Counted from the first letter of the stretch, positions 29,654 through 38,749 are shown. The stretch: 64,000 nucleotides of DNA from Maribacter flavus (GCF_008386635.1 NZ_VUOE01000001.1:1798001-1862000), one strand, 5' to 3'. The notes: generated from the letters alone by a model not told the origin. Program-made: numbers and translations.

Positions 29654-29685
29654 AAAAAAACCAACTCGAAAGAGTTGGTTTTTTT
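29654..29685 (+). terminator. Rho-independent terminator after atpC
   Basis: CCAACTC and GAGTTGG pair around a stable GAAA tetraloop, flanked by seven A and seven T residues (29654-29685). The A/T symmetry would let it work on both strands. Confidence 0.93.
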
Positions 29686-29765
29686 ATATTACGATATTAA
29701 ATTGTTTAATTCTGACTAACAAGGACAAACTGGAAATAATTGAAGGCAGGCCACCTGTATTACAA

Positions 29766-30266
29766 TTGATCATGGGTGCTTTGGCCTTTAGCCTTTTAAT
29801 TTTTTTCCTAAGTATTTTTATAACGGGACATAATTTGTTACGACCTGGATTTGTTTATCAAAAATTTCAGGTAGGGAATTTGTACATGGCTATAGTTATG
29901 GCCGGAATGGGTGTACTTTTAAGTAAAAGTACCAGCATAGTTTTGGATAAAGCAAACAAAAGGCTTCAAACGCGTTGGCATATAGGTCGGTTTGGATTTG
30001 GAAAATGGGAGGAATTGCCCCCTGTTGACTATATTTCTGTTTTTAAAGCGCATAAAACACGTTCCATCAACTTTGACAGAAAGGCTCCTGTAAGATATGA
30101 AGTGAATTTATGGTTACAAAGAGGAGGCCGAAAACGTGTCTATTTTAGCTATGATGATGAGGTTGCATTAAATATGTGCGATGAAATCGCAAAATTTTTA
30201 AAAGTGGATCTTTGGGATGCATCTGACCCGCATGATAAGAGGAAGGTCTTGACGGAAGGCCTTTAA
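29766..30266 (+). CDS. Two-helix membrane protein of unknown function
   Basis: The product of about 166 residues has two transmembrane helices (MGALAFSLLIFFLSIFI and NLYMAIVMAGMGVLLS) and then a cytoplasmic domain with LDKANKRLQTRWHIGRFGFGKWEELPPVDYISVF, a pattern like small bacterial membrane-anchored PH-like proteins. The start is uncertain: a TTG at 29766 and an ATG at 29772 are the first usual codons, but the frame stays open upstream and reads like a real N-terminus (LTNKDKLEIIEGRPPVLQ), which would need ATT or CTG near 29709-29714. No family is recognised with certainty. Confidence 0.7.
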   Translation: MIMGALAFSLLIFFLSIFITGHNLLRPGFVYQKFQVGNLYMAIVMAGMGVLLSKSTSIVLDKANKRLQTRWHIGRFGFGKWEELPPVDYISVFKAHKTRSINFDRKAPVRYEVNLWLQRGGRKRVYFSYDDEVALNMCDEIAKFLKVDLWDASDPHDKRKVLTEGL

Positions 30267-30322
30267 GATTAGAAAGATACCTGGCTAATTGTTTTTTTTT
30301 GCAACATCTGGATTCCCTTTAT

Positions 30323-30859
30323 TCACCTCCAATCCCAAAAGACCAATTCCCAGGAAATATCTTCGGATACGTGGGTTTGTAAAATTTCAAAGCCTACACT
30401 CAAATGGGCGTTCAAGGAACGTTGGTTGTTGGTGGCAACTTCGGTAAGGAGGCCATCGTAGTCTTTCTCAAGTGCTTGGCGGTAATAGGTATACATACCC
30501 CTAAAAACCCCTTGTGCCCTATATTCCTTAGCAACACAGATTTGTCCCATGGCCAAATACTTTTTTCCGGGTAAGAGGGTATCCGCCGTTTCGAACATCG
30601 GGGCCAGTAGCAGAATATCGGTACCGAAGTTCCGTGTCATGCATAAGGCGTAACCTATGACTTTATCATTGACTTTTGCAATGATATGTGGACAATCCGT
30701 ATTCATCCGCTTTAACAAATCAAATGTATGGATGACGGTTACAAAGCCCTCTTGTTGCTTTTCCTCATCGGTTAGTGAATCCAAAGCATTTTTCTGTTGA
30801 AGCAATAATATGCCCCGCAATTCCTCGTCCGCAGTGGCACGACAGTAATTTATATCCAT
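30323..30859 (-). CDS. GNAT family N-acetyltransferase
   Basis: The 178-residue protein has the GNAT fold: an N-terminal helix pair with LRGILLLQQKN, the beta-4 strand region KKYLAMGQICVAKEYRAQGVFRGMYTYYRQALEKDY with the acetyl-CoA pyrophosphate loop (YRAQGVFRG, an R/QxxGx variant), and the C-terminal TEVATNNQRSLNAHLSVGFEIL strand. The substrate cannot be told. Its ATG follows directly on the stop codon of the M61 peptidase gene, with no spacer, so both come from one mRNA. Confidence 0.88.
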   Translation of the reverse strand: MDINYCRATADEELRGILLLQQKNALDSLTDEEKQQEGFVTVIHTFDLLKRMNTDCPHIIAKVNDKVIGYALCMTRNFGTDILLLAPMFETADTLLPGKKYLAMGQICVAKEYRAQGVFRGMYTYYRQALEKDYDGLLTEVATNNQRSLNAHLSVGFEILQTHVSEDISWELVFWDWR

Positions 30860-32650
30860 TTATGGCAGTTTCAACCATTCTTTTCTAGCATTGCTTTGTT
30901 TTTTGGTAAGTGCTTCGTCTTCCTTGGCAACTATCGTGTACATGGAACTTGGTCGCAAGGTTACATTTGTACTTTTTGGAAGGCCAAATCTTTCAAAATC
31001 AACTTTTAGAACGTCTTCAGGCTTGAACTGTGATATAAAGGCATCGAACTGCATGCCATCGGGGAATTTTTCCCCGTTGATGGCCATAATGACATCCCCT
31101 TTGTCCAAACCGGCTTCGTAAGCGGGACTTCCCATTTTGGGGTTTGTGGTAATCTCGCCATTTCCATCTCCGTTCAATCGTGCCGAGATACCCAGATATG
31201 GGATATTGGGATTAGTGGTAAGATCAACCCCAACCCTGTCAAAAAGGGATTCGTAATCCGGCATTTCACTCTTATAGATATAGGAACCAAAAAAGGCTTC
31301 CCCAAACTCCTTTCCGGCATATTCGTTTAATGTATTCTGTAAGTCTTCAATTGTATACGGTGTTTGTGTCTTGCCATATTTATTCCAGACAAGCTTCATA
31401 AAATCATCCAGGTTCAGCCCTCTTTCCCGAAGCGATAGATCCAGAGCCAATCCAAGAACGCTTCCGTACGAGTAGTAAGAAATAAACGTGTTTTCCCTAT
31501 TTACGGGGTCTACTGAAGTAGCAGCGTCCACAAACGGAGCCTGATAGCTCATTTCAATGGGATTGAAGAATTGGGTGGCGGGCGATTTCCAAACGTAGTT
31601 AAAGGTTCCCGTTAAACCTTCTATATATTCCTTTGGCGAAATCAATCCGGCCCGGCACAATATAAGATTCGTGTAATAGCTGGTAAAACCTTCGGCAAAC
31701 CAAAGGGCCCCGCTCATATTCGCTTCTTCAAAATCAAAGGGTTCCAGCGATTGGGGCCGAATCCTTTCCACGTTCCAAGCATGGAAAAACTCGTGGGAAA
31801 CGGTTCCAATGTTGCCTTCCATACCACCGTTGGCCAATCCTCTTGTGCTGGTTAGAATGGTCGAATTTCGATGCTCCATGCCATCGCCCGAAGCATTTGG
31901 AATGTAACAGGCAAGAAAGGTATATCGGCCGTAATCGAAATCAGGCAATTCCCCATAGACTTCTTTCTCGGCAAGGACTACTTTCTTGACTTTTTCAAAA
32001 TAGGTCTCGAGCTCTTCCTCGGTGCCATGATGGTGTAGTGCCAATTGTATGGTTTGCCCATCGACCTGAAATTCCTTTAAACCAAAATTGCTGATTTCCA
32101 CAGGGCTGTCCATAAAATACTGTACGTTGGGTGCGGCATAGGTTGTACCGGACACCAAGGGCAATTGCGTAGCCACCTTCCAATTCAGGTCTTTTCTTAT
32201 AATAAAGCTTACTTCAATGTCCCGAAGTTCCAAGCTTGGCGCATACATGAATGTGGCCGGAATATTCAAATGGGCATGGGTTTCATCCACTTGGGAATAC
32301 GTGCCGTCCCCACGATTGGCGAATAATAGATACTCGATTTTAACGGTACCGTCATGACCCATAACTTGCCACTGATATGGATCCGGTCTATGTACTTTGA
32401 GCAAATTTCCTTTACCGTCATACGCCTTAAACCCATAGATATTCTTGGCAAACTCATGCAAGGCATATCTACCCGGGGAAGTTCTACTCATACGCACCGT
32501 GAGGGTATCTGTAGTGATGTTTGGAAAAGTGGCCGTTATGAAGGCTTCATGGTGCACGGCGTTCTCAAAAGAAATGGTATAGCGATTGGTCTGGGAATTT
32601 AATTCAATCAGACAAAAAATTGAAAGCAGAATTAAAATTGGATTGCGCAT
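30860..32650 (-). CDS. M61 family metallopeptidase with PDZ domain
   Basis: This 596-residue protein has a signal peptide (cleaved near LNSQT) and the layout of M61 glycyl-aminopeptidase-like enzymes: an N-terminal beta domain to about 190, a gluzincin catalytic domain with HEFFH at 286-290 and the third zinc ligand E320 in WFAEGFTSYY, and a C-terminal PDZ domain (about 490-575; YLGISARLNGDGNGEITTNPKMGSPAYEAGL followed by GDVIMAINGE). Family members prefer N-terminal Gly or Ala and are exported. A GNAT gene abuts its stop codon. Confidence 0.94.
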   Translation of the reverse strand: MRNPILILLSIFCLIELNSQTNRYTISFENAVHHEAFITATFPNITTDTLTVRMSRTSPGRYALHEFAKNIYGFKAYDGKGNLLKVHRPDPYQWQVMGHDGTVKIEYLLFANRGDGTYSQVDETHAHLNIPATFMYAPSLELRDIEVSFIIRKDLNWKVATQLPLVSGTTYAAPNVQYFMDSPVEISNFGLKEFQVDGQTIQLALHHHGTEEELETYFEKVKKVVLAEKEVYGELPDFDYGRYTFLACYIPNASGDGMEHRNSTILTSTRGLANGGMEGNIGTVSHEFFHAWNVERIRPQSLEPFDFEEANMSGALWFAEGFTSYYTNLILCRAGLISPKEYIEGLTGTFNYVWKSPATQFFNPIEMSYQAPFVDAATSVDPVNRENTFISYYSYGSVLGLALDLSLRERGLNLDDFMKLVWNKYGKTQTPYTIEDLQNTLNEYAGKEFGEAFFGSYIYKSEMPDYESLFDRVGVDLTTNPNIPYLGISARLNGDGNGEITTNPKMGSPAYEAGLDKGDVIMAINGEKFPDGMQFDAFISQFKPEDVLKVDFERFGLPKSTNVTLRPSSMYTIVAKEDEALTKKQSNARKEWLKLP

Positions 32651-32901
32651 AGATATCTTTTCAGCTAATATACTGAAGCTAACCCTTATCTATTTTGCCC
32701 ATTAATAAAATGTTTAAATTCTGACCTTATTAGAATACAACACTATATATACTTTAAATAGTTTTTGTATTTAAATGGCCTTCTTAGGCTTTAAATGAAT
32801 CTGAGGAAGAATTGACTTTTGATCTATCCGAAACTAAAATTTCCAAGACAATTTTTAGTATGAGGTTTGCCAAGGACCAAAGAAAATTAGTGGGAATTTA
32901 C

Positions 32902-34386
32902 TTAATAATCATCTTTTGTTATGGAATTATTCGATTTGATATTATAGAACGAATTCTCAACTATATCCTTAATTATGGAATCAATTTCTTGTGCAGACTT
33001 AACAATGAAATCCAGAATCTCCTCCTTCTCCTTTAAAGTAAGATCATGGTCTTTTATTAATTCTATCAACCCCATTATTCTTGCCACTGGGGCCCTAAAA
33101 ATATGTGATTGCGTCCATGCAATTTCCTTTAACCGCTTATTCTGTTCCTCTATGGCCTTTAGATATAAGACACGTTCCGTTACATCCCTTGAATTTGCCA
33201 CAATCCCATTTAAGGCGGGCTCGTCCATTTGATTGGTAGCTATAGTCTCAACCCATCGCCACTCATTATTCTTATTTTTAAAACGAAAGGGGTCAATAGT
33301 GACTTGAGATTTTTCTAAAATTTCTTTGAACCTATTGTAAACAGAGGCTTGGTCATCTGGATGAATGAAATCAAAGGCATTTTTTCCGATAAATTCCTCA
33401 GGAGTAATTTGTAGGATTTTTGTGGAAGTTGGACTTACATATTTATAATTAGCTTCATTGTCCAGGATTGCAATTAGGTCGCTTCCTTCCTGAACCAAGG
33501 TCTTGAATCTACGCTCACTATGTTCAAGATGTTCACTTACCTTTTTCTTTTCCGTTATATCCCTTGCGATGCAGTACATGGTTTTGTCCTGCTCGTCCCA
33601 GTTTGCAGACCATAATACGGACACCAATGAGCCATTCTTATGCACATATCTGTTTTCAAAATTTAAGGTCTCCTTCCCGGAAAAGGTTGCTTTAGAAGAT
33701 ATTTCTGTTTTCTGTCTATCCTTCTCATAAACAAAATCCATGTAATTTCTTCCAATTAGTTCACTAGGACAATATCCCCAAATATTTTTAGAAGCATTGT
33801 TAACACTTAAAAAAGTGCCATTTCTGTCGATGGTGCATATAATATCCAAGGACGAATTCAGAATTTTCTCAAGCTCTCCTTTTTTCTTGTCAACGTCCTT
33901 CTTTGCTTGGCGCAATTCCAATAAATGGATAACCTGCTGGGCCAAGGTTTCCAATCCTTTTATTTGTTGATCGCTCAGTTTTTTGGGTTCTGGGTCCAAA
34001 ACGCATAAAGAACCTAATCGCGTACCATTGGACCATTTAAGGGAGATTCCTGCATAGAATGAAATATAGGGACTATTTACAACGAGAGTATTGTTTGAAA
34101 ACCTCGCGTCCTTTTTTGCGTCCTCAACTATCAATTGATCAACATCTTCAGTAATTAAATATTTACAAAAGGAAACCTCTAATTGTGTTTCTTTAATATC
34201 TACCCTATGACGTGATTTAAAAAATTGTTTTTTATCGTCTAATAAGGTTATTAAGCTAATTTCTGAGTTACATATTGATGCCGCTAGGGCGGTAATGTCA
34301 TCGTATATTTTTTCTGGATCGGAACCCATAATTTCTAGCGCCTCCAAAATCTCCAATCTATTATAAATTATTTCGCTGGACTTCAT
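32902..34386 (-). CDS. GAF/PAS/PAS sensor with phosphoacceptor helix but no ATPase domain
   Basis: The 494-residue cytoplasmic protein has a GAF domain (about 20-165, with LDDKKQFFKSRHRVD), two PAS domains with PAC ends (about 170-290 and 300-410), and a helical dimerization region at 415-480 whose H-box reads TQSHIFRAPVARIMGLIELI (H428). The HATPase domain of a normal histidine kinase is missing, and none is found downstream in any frame. Such sensors occur in Flavobacteriia; they may be phosphorylated by another kinase or act as phosphatases on a receiver. A receiver gene lies at the left edge of the window, far away. Confidence 0.9.
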   Translation of the reverse strand: MKSSEIIYNRLEILEALEIMGSDPEKIYDDITALAASICNSEISLITLLDDKKQFFKSRHRVDIKETQLEVSFCKYLITEDVDQLIVEDAKKDARFSNNTLVVNSPYISFYAGISLKWSNGTRLGSLCVLDPEPKKLSDQQIKGLETLAQQVIHLLELRQAKKDVDKKKGELEKILNSSLDIICTIDRNGTFLSVNNASKNIWGYCPSELIGRNYMDFVYEKDRQKTEISSKATFSGKETLNFENRYVHKNGSLVSVLWSANWDEQDKTMYCIARDITEKKKVSEHLEHSERRFKTLVQEGSDLIAILDNEANYKYVSPTSTKILQITPEEFIGKNAFDFIHPDDQASVYNRFKEILEKSQVTIDPFRFKNKNNEWRWVETIATNQMDEPALNGIVANSRDVTERVLYLKAIEEQNKRLKEIAWTQSHIFRAPVARIMGLIELIKDHDLTLKEKEEILDFIVKSAQEIDSIIKDIVENSFYNIKSNNSITKDDY

Positions 34387-34677
34387 ACCATGAATTTAAT
34401 ATCGAATTACCTTTAATTAAGCTTATGAAAATTCTTCATAAAAAAGGCGGCAAAAGTAAGTTTATTCTTTATAAAAGTATATTTAAAGCTAAATTTTAAT
34501 TTAAGTTTATGATTTTTGACATTTAATTAAGTAATTAAAAATCAGTTTTTTACATTAAATTGGTGTAAAATGGGTATGTCTGGTAAGCGTTTCTTAAATG
34601 ATTTGCACTTTTTAGTGAAAATCAATAACAAATTCTGTAATTATGCGTCTATAATAGGATAAAGCTATTTTTACCAT
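34387..34677. other. AT-rich intergenic region before bioF
   Basis: This 290-base gap between the divergent sensor gene and bioF is very AT-rich and holds no convincing frame or RNA gene. It must contain the promoter of the biotin genes. I see no clear BirA-type operator. Confidence 0.5.
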
Positions 34678-35829
34678 ATGACTGAATTTCCTGCAAATCT
34701 TATGAGTCTATTAGAAAAGAGAAAAAAGGAGCATACCTTTAGGACGCTACCATCCTTAAATGGTTCCATTGATCTCTCATCAAACGATTACTTGGGTTTT
34801 GCCAAGAGCGAAAGCCTTTTCTCCAAGACTTTTCAGTTATTGTTAAAGCATAATATCAGTGAGAACGGAGCTACAGGCTCCAGGTTATTGACCGGGAACC
34901 ATGTCCTGTTCCAGGAATTGGAATCCGTATTGGCGCAGACCCATAATGTTGAAAATGCATTGGTGTTTAACTCGGGGTACGATGCCAACATCGGTTTTTT
35001 TGGATGTGTTCCACAACGGGGCGACTTTGTTTTTTACGATGAACTTATTCATGCCAGTATCCGGGACGGATTACAACTGAGCCATGCCAAGAGCTATAAA
35101 TATGGGCATAACGATCTGTCGGATTTAAAGGAAAAAATAAAAAAGACTATTTCTGACAATGGTGATTCCGATGTTTATGTGGTCACGGAATCCGTATTCT
35201 CCATGGATGGTGATTCTCCAGATCTAAAACAATTGGCCAGTTTTTGTACCTCGGAAGGATATCATCTGATCGTGGACGAGGCGCATGCCGTTGGCGTTAT
35301 GGGTAAAAAAGGTCTTGGGTTGGTACAGGAGTTGGGATTGGAAAAGGCCCTCTTCGCAAGGATCGTTACGTTTGGAAAAGCCTTGGGCACCCATGGTGCG
35401 GCCATACTTGGCAGCAATGCCCTTAGGGACTTTCTCATAAATTTTTCACGGAGTTTTATATATACTACGGCATTGCCTCCACATCATATCGTCGGTATTT
35501 TATCTTCCTATGAATTTCTTACTTTTGAGGGAGGGACGCAGCGCGACCAGCTTATTGAAAATATTTCCTATTTCAAGAGTCAAGCGAGGAAGCAGAAGTG
35601 GTCCAGTAATCTAATCGGCAGTGATACGGCTATTCAATCCGTTATAATTCCGGGCAATGAAAAAATCCGGAAGATTTCCAAAAAATTGAACGACGACGGT
35701 TTTGATGTGAAGGCCATACTTTCTCCTACGGTTCCCGAAGGGAAAGAGCGGTTACGGTTTTGCCTACATAGTTTCAACTCTAAAGAAGAGATTGGTTTGG
35801 TGCTGCAATTATTGTCAAATTATATTTAA
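34678..35829 (+). CDS. bioF: 8-amino-7-oxononanoate synthase
   Basis: BioF condenses pimeloyl-thioester with L-alanine in the first dedicated step of biotin ring assembly. The 383-residue PLP enzyme (alpha-oxoamine synthase family) shows SSNDYLGFA at about 34-42, NGATGSRLLTGNH at 63-75, IVDEAHAVGVMGKKGLG at 198-214, and the PLP lysine K234 in TFGKALGTHGAA. Length is typical. It opens the plus-strand biotin group; the DUF2007 gene begins three bases after its stop. Confidence 0.95.
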   Translation: MTEFPANLMSLLEKRKKEHTFRTLPSLNGSIDLSSNDYLGFAKSESLFSKTFQLLLKHNISENGATGSRLLTGNHVLFQELESVLAQTHNVENALVFNSGYDANIGFFGCVPQRGDFVFYDELIHASIRDGLQLSHAKSYKYGHNDLSDLKEKIKKTISDNGDSDVYVVTESVFSMDGDSPDLKQLASFCTSEGYHLIVDEAHAVGVMGKKGLGLVQELGLEKALFARIVTFGKALGTHGAAILGSNALRDFLINFSRSFIYTTALPPHHIVGILSSYEFLTFEGGTQRDQLIENISYFKSQARKQKWSSNLIGSDTAIQSVIIPGNEKIRKISKKLNDDGFDVKAILSPTVPEGKERLRFCLHSFNSKEEIGLVLQLLSNYI

Positions 35830-35832
35830 TGC

Positions 35833-36210
35833 ATGACGGACAAATTTTATCATGTTGCTTCTTTTGAATATGTGGCCGATGTGCAAATTTTAAAAGGAAA
35901 ATTGGAATCAGAAGATATTCCGGTTTTTCTGAGGGATGAGAACACCTTGAATTCCGATCCTCTGATAAGTAATGCCATTGGAGGGGTAAAGTTGCTAGTC
36001 TATGCCCAAGATAAGGAGCAGGCCTTGGAAATTTACAATGAAGTTAGGGCATACGCTTTGGACGATTTTGGCAATCCGGTAACCTGTCCCAATTGCAAGG
36101 CTAGAAAATCTGAAGTATATTATAACAGGAAGGGGATTTTTTATAAACTTTTTCCTTTTTTTGAGAAAAGAAAATATAAGTGCCTAAATTGTGGCATGAT
36201 TACTCGATAA
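35833..36210 (+). CDS. DUF2007 protein with zinc ribbon
   Basis: The 125-residue product joins a DUF2007 'putative signal transducing protein' domain (about 5-72; FEYVADVQILKGKLESEDIPVFLRDEN, ending in the strand VKLLVYAQDKEQALEIY) to a C-terminal zinc ribbon with cysteine pairs CPNC at about 88-91 and CLNC near 118-121. DUF2007 resembles the PII fold loosely and its role is unknown. It lies three bases after bioF and 100 bases before bioD, all on one strand, so it is expressed with biotin synthesis genes; whether it takes part is not known. Confidence 0.85.
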   Translation: MTDKFYHVASFEYVADVQILKGKLESEDIPVFLRDENTLNSDPLISNAIGGVKLLVYAQDKEQALEIYNEVRAYALDDFGNPVTCPNCKARKSEVYYNRKGIFYKLFPFFEKRKYKCLNCGMITR

Positions 36211-36310
36211 TTACAATTATTCCATTGCGAATAGCTTTCGGGTTATCTGACATAGCGTTTTAAAAAACACAGTGAACCTTCATTAAGGTAGCAAGACAAA
36301 GTTATAAGGT

Positions 36311-36928
36311 ATGCAAAAGATTTTTGTTACAGGTATTTCTACGGGAGTAGGTAAAACGGTGGCTTCGGCCATCATAACCGAAGCCCTAATGGCCGATTAT
36401 TGGAAGCCCATACAGTCCGGTGATCTGGACCACACGGATAGCGATACGGTAAAAAATCTAATATCGAACGACAAGACACGTATTTTGCCAAGCAGCTATG
36501 AGCTTACAGCCGCCATGAGTCCGCATGCCGCTGCCGAAATAGACGGGGTGAAAATAGATCGTTTCCACATCAACGAACCTAAGACGGACAACAATTTGGT
36601 AATAGAAGGTGCTGGCGGACTTTTGGTTCCGCTAAACGATGAAGATACCATGTTCGACATCATCATGCCAGAGTATAAGGTCGTGGTGGTTTCCAAACAT
36701 TATTTGGGAAGTATCAACCATACCCTATTAACGATAGGTTGGTTACAGAACAAAGGCTATGATGTTTCTGTATTGTTCAATGGAAAGGAGAATCCCCAAA
36801 CGGAAAGAATCATACTTCATAAGACAGGAGTTCCTTTGATCGGTAGAATCGATGAGGAGCCCAGACTGGACAAAACTGTTATAGCTCGCTATGCCGGAGC
36901 GTTCAAGCACATTTTGGAGAGCCTATAA
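36311..36928 (+). CDS. bioD: Dethiobiotin synthetase
   Basis: BioD closes the ureido ring of dethiobiotin from diaminopelargonate, CO2 and ATP. The 205-residue protein is a P-loop enzyme with Walker A GISTGVGKT at 8-16, the substrate-binding K37-like residue in YWKPIQSGD, and VIEGAGGLLVPLN near 97-109 with the conserved EGAGG. Length is slightly short but normal for Bacteroidota. It is followed by a repeat-rich gap and a convergent minus-strand gene, which separates it from bioA. Confidence 0.95.
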   Translation: MQKIFVTGISTGVGKTVASAIITEALMADYWKPIQSGDLDHTDSDTVKNLISNDKTRILPSSYELTAAMSPHAAAEIDGVKIDRFHINEPKTDNNLVIEGAGGLLVPLNDEDTMFDIIMPEYKVVVVSKHYLGSINHTLLTIGWLQNKGYDVSVLFNGKENPQTERIILHKTGVPLIGRIDEEPRLDKTVIARYAGAFKHILESL

Positions 36929-37046
36929 GATTGTTCATGGTTTTTGGTTGTTCGTTAATGGTTCTAGTTCAACAACTATCCCACTATCCCACTAACTAAC
37001 TTTTTCACCAGTCAACTGATTCATTTTTGTTATCAGTTTCTAATTT

Positions 37047-37088
37047 GGCTAAAGGCTAAAGGCTAAAGGCTAAAGGCTAAAGGCTGAA
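37047..37088. repeat. Tandem heptamer repeat (GGCTAAA)
   Basis: Five perfect copies of GGCTAAA (37047-37081) are followed by one imperfect copy, GGCTGAA. The array lies in the 212-base gap between the convergent bioD and glycosyltransferase genes. The surrounding bases are also low in complexity, with a doubled ACTATCCC unit near 36975 and several AACTG-type words near 37120. Confidence 0.92.
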
Positions 37089-37140
37089 CGCTAATTGCTC
37101 CCTGTTTTCTGGTATCTGAAAACTGTTAACCGCCAACTGA

Positions 37141-38640
37141 TCACTGTTTACTGATTTCCTTTCTCTGAAGTATCTCTGCCTTTTCCACGGTAGCCGCTAC
37201 GGTATAATGTTTGGCCAAATAGGCGTCTATATATTCATTCTCCTCAAATTCATCCCTGTCAAAAACAAGTCGGCCCTTTCGTACCACCACGGTTTTCGGT
37301 TTGATTTCTTCCATGATATATTTGAGTTCTTCCAAAGAATTTTTTCGCGGATTATCAAAGAACGGATAAAGTTCATCCCTACAGATATTGCTGGGATGTG
37401 TGGCGGCCAAAGTTGGGGGCAAAACTCCAAGGTTCCAATACCCAATATGGTACCCTAAGAAAAAAATGGTATCGGTTTCCAGTTTGTTTTCCAAAATGTA
37501 TTTCGGAACCGTAAACCCTTCACCGTTGAAAAATGTGCCCCGCTCTATTTTGTTCTTTACGATATTTACGTATTCCATGTAACTTTCCGCCGGTATCAAA
37601 AGTAATAAGAAGAGGAGTTTGCGGGATATTTTTAGTCGGTTTCGAAGGAACAAACGATTTAAGAAGATTCCGAGGAATATGACCAGCATTGGGTGTATTT
37701 GAATCAGATAATGACCATTGATTCTTCCTCCTTTAAAGAAGGAGAAAAGTACACCGCAGATGGCCATGAACAGGATTAGTGAAGTCCTGTCCTTGACCGA
37801 AATGATGGCATTCTTCCAACAATAGAAGAGAAAAACACCGATTACAATAAAGGTCGGGGCCAATTTTAAGAGTGAAAATCTTCTTGCTTCACTGTATTCC
37901 AAGGGGGCCAAGATAACGGACTTCCACCAAACCTCCAATTGACCGCTCATGTAGTAAGGGAGAATCGTCAAAAGGATTACAAGTAAAACGCCTGTGCCAA
38001 AAGCCAAGACGTTCCAAAGGGTGCTTTTTTTTTGCTTATTGAAAAGTTCTATGACCAAAAAGAGGCCCAATAAAAGTACGGGGTAGGCCATGTTCAATTT
38101 CACCATAACCGCAATCCCCATAAGCAGACCTGCCAGTAGCAACCATATGGGGCCTTTTTTCGATATAATTAGGTACATTGAAGGAACAAAAAATGCCATA
38201 CATAGGTGTTCAGACATTACCCCTTGTAAGCTTCCGAAAAGACTAAGCAATACAATACAAAATATCCCACACCATAGAGCTACCTGAGTAGTGGTCATTT
38301 TCGAAGTGATTTTATAAGTAAAAAATGCGGTTGTGGCAACCAGTAACGCGCCTAGAAGCCTTATGGCTACAAAGCTTTTTCCAAATAGGAAGATAATAGA
38401 CGCAAAGAATGCAAAAGTCAAAGGGGGTTTTAAATCCCAAAGTTGTGTGTAGGGTAAATAGCCGTCTACCCAGGACTGTCCCAAGAGAATAAAGGTACTC
38501 TCGTCCCGATCTATATAATCCCTAAAGAAAAAAGGAAACCGAATGAAAAATGTAATCCCTGTCAATAGAAGAAATACGGTTTTACTTTTTAGCTGGGAAT
38601 TGCCCAATAAGGATTCCTTTAGGATGCTTGGATTCATCAA
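37141..38640 (-). CDS. GT39/ArnT-like membrane glycosyltransferase
   Basis: The 499-residue integral membrane protein has about 11 hydrophobic segments and the PMT/ArnT (GT39, GT-C fold) signature: the first periplasmic loop reads FRDYIDRDESTFILLGQSWVDGYLPYTQLWDLKPPLTF, with the acidic DRDE pair thought to be catalytic. Such enzymes move a sugar from a polyprenyl phosphate to lipid or protein on the periplasmic side. The C-terminal ~90 residues form a soluble domain. It is the only minus-strand gene inside the biotin group, between bioD and bioA. An alternative start is one codon later. Confidence 0.87.
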   Translation of the reverse strand: MMNPSILKESLLGNSQLKSKTVFLLLTGITFFIRFPFFFRDYIDRDESTFILLGQSWVDGYLPYTQLWDLKPPLTFAFFASIIFLFGKSFVAIRLLGALLVATTAFFTYKITSKMTTTQVALWCGIFCIVLLSLFGSLQGVMSEHLCMAFFVPSMYLIISKKGPIWLLLAGLLMGIAVMVKLNMAYPVLLLGLFLVIELFNKQKKSTLWNVLAFGTGVLLVILLTILPYYMSGQLEVWWKSVILAPLEYSEARRFSLLKLAPTFIVIGVFLFYCWKNAIISVKDRTSLILFMAICGVLFSFFKGGRINGHYLIQIHPMLVIFLGIFLNRLFLRNRLKISRKLLFLLLLIPAESYMEYVNIVKNKIERGTFFNGEGFTVPKYILENKLETDTIFFLGYHIGYWNLGVLPPTLAATHPSNICRDELYPFFDNPRKNSLEELKYIMEEIKPKTVVVRKGRLVFDRDEFEENEYIDAYLAKHYTVAATVEKAEILQRKEISKQ

Positions 38641-38668
38641 AAATTTGACTTTATTGGCTCCTCCCAGG

Positions 38669-38749
38669 GGATTATACCCTTGGGTTTACCTCGAAATTTA
38701 TCATTGGTTTTATGTAATTACCTCGAGTACTTGCCCCGTAGTAGTTTAC
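38669..38749 (+). repeat. Dispersed hairpin element, copy 1
   Basis: This ~81-base element runs from GGATTATAC to GTAGTAGTTTAC and aligns with the stretch 42511-42593. From GAAATT to the end, the two can be laid side by side for 57 bases without a gap, and I count 40 identical. It lies between the divergent glycosyltransferase and bioA genes, ending 44 bases before the bioA ATG. This copy has lost most of the pairing seen in copy 2. Confidence 0.6.

Noticed and set aside
37047-37088. GGCTAAA array as a CRISPR
   Set aside because: The units abut without spacers and are seven bases long, so this is a simple tandem repeat.
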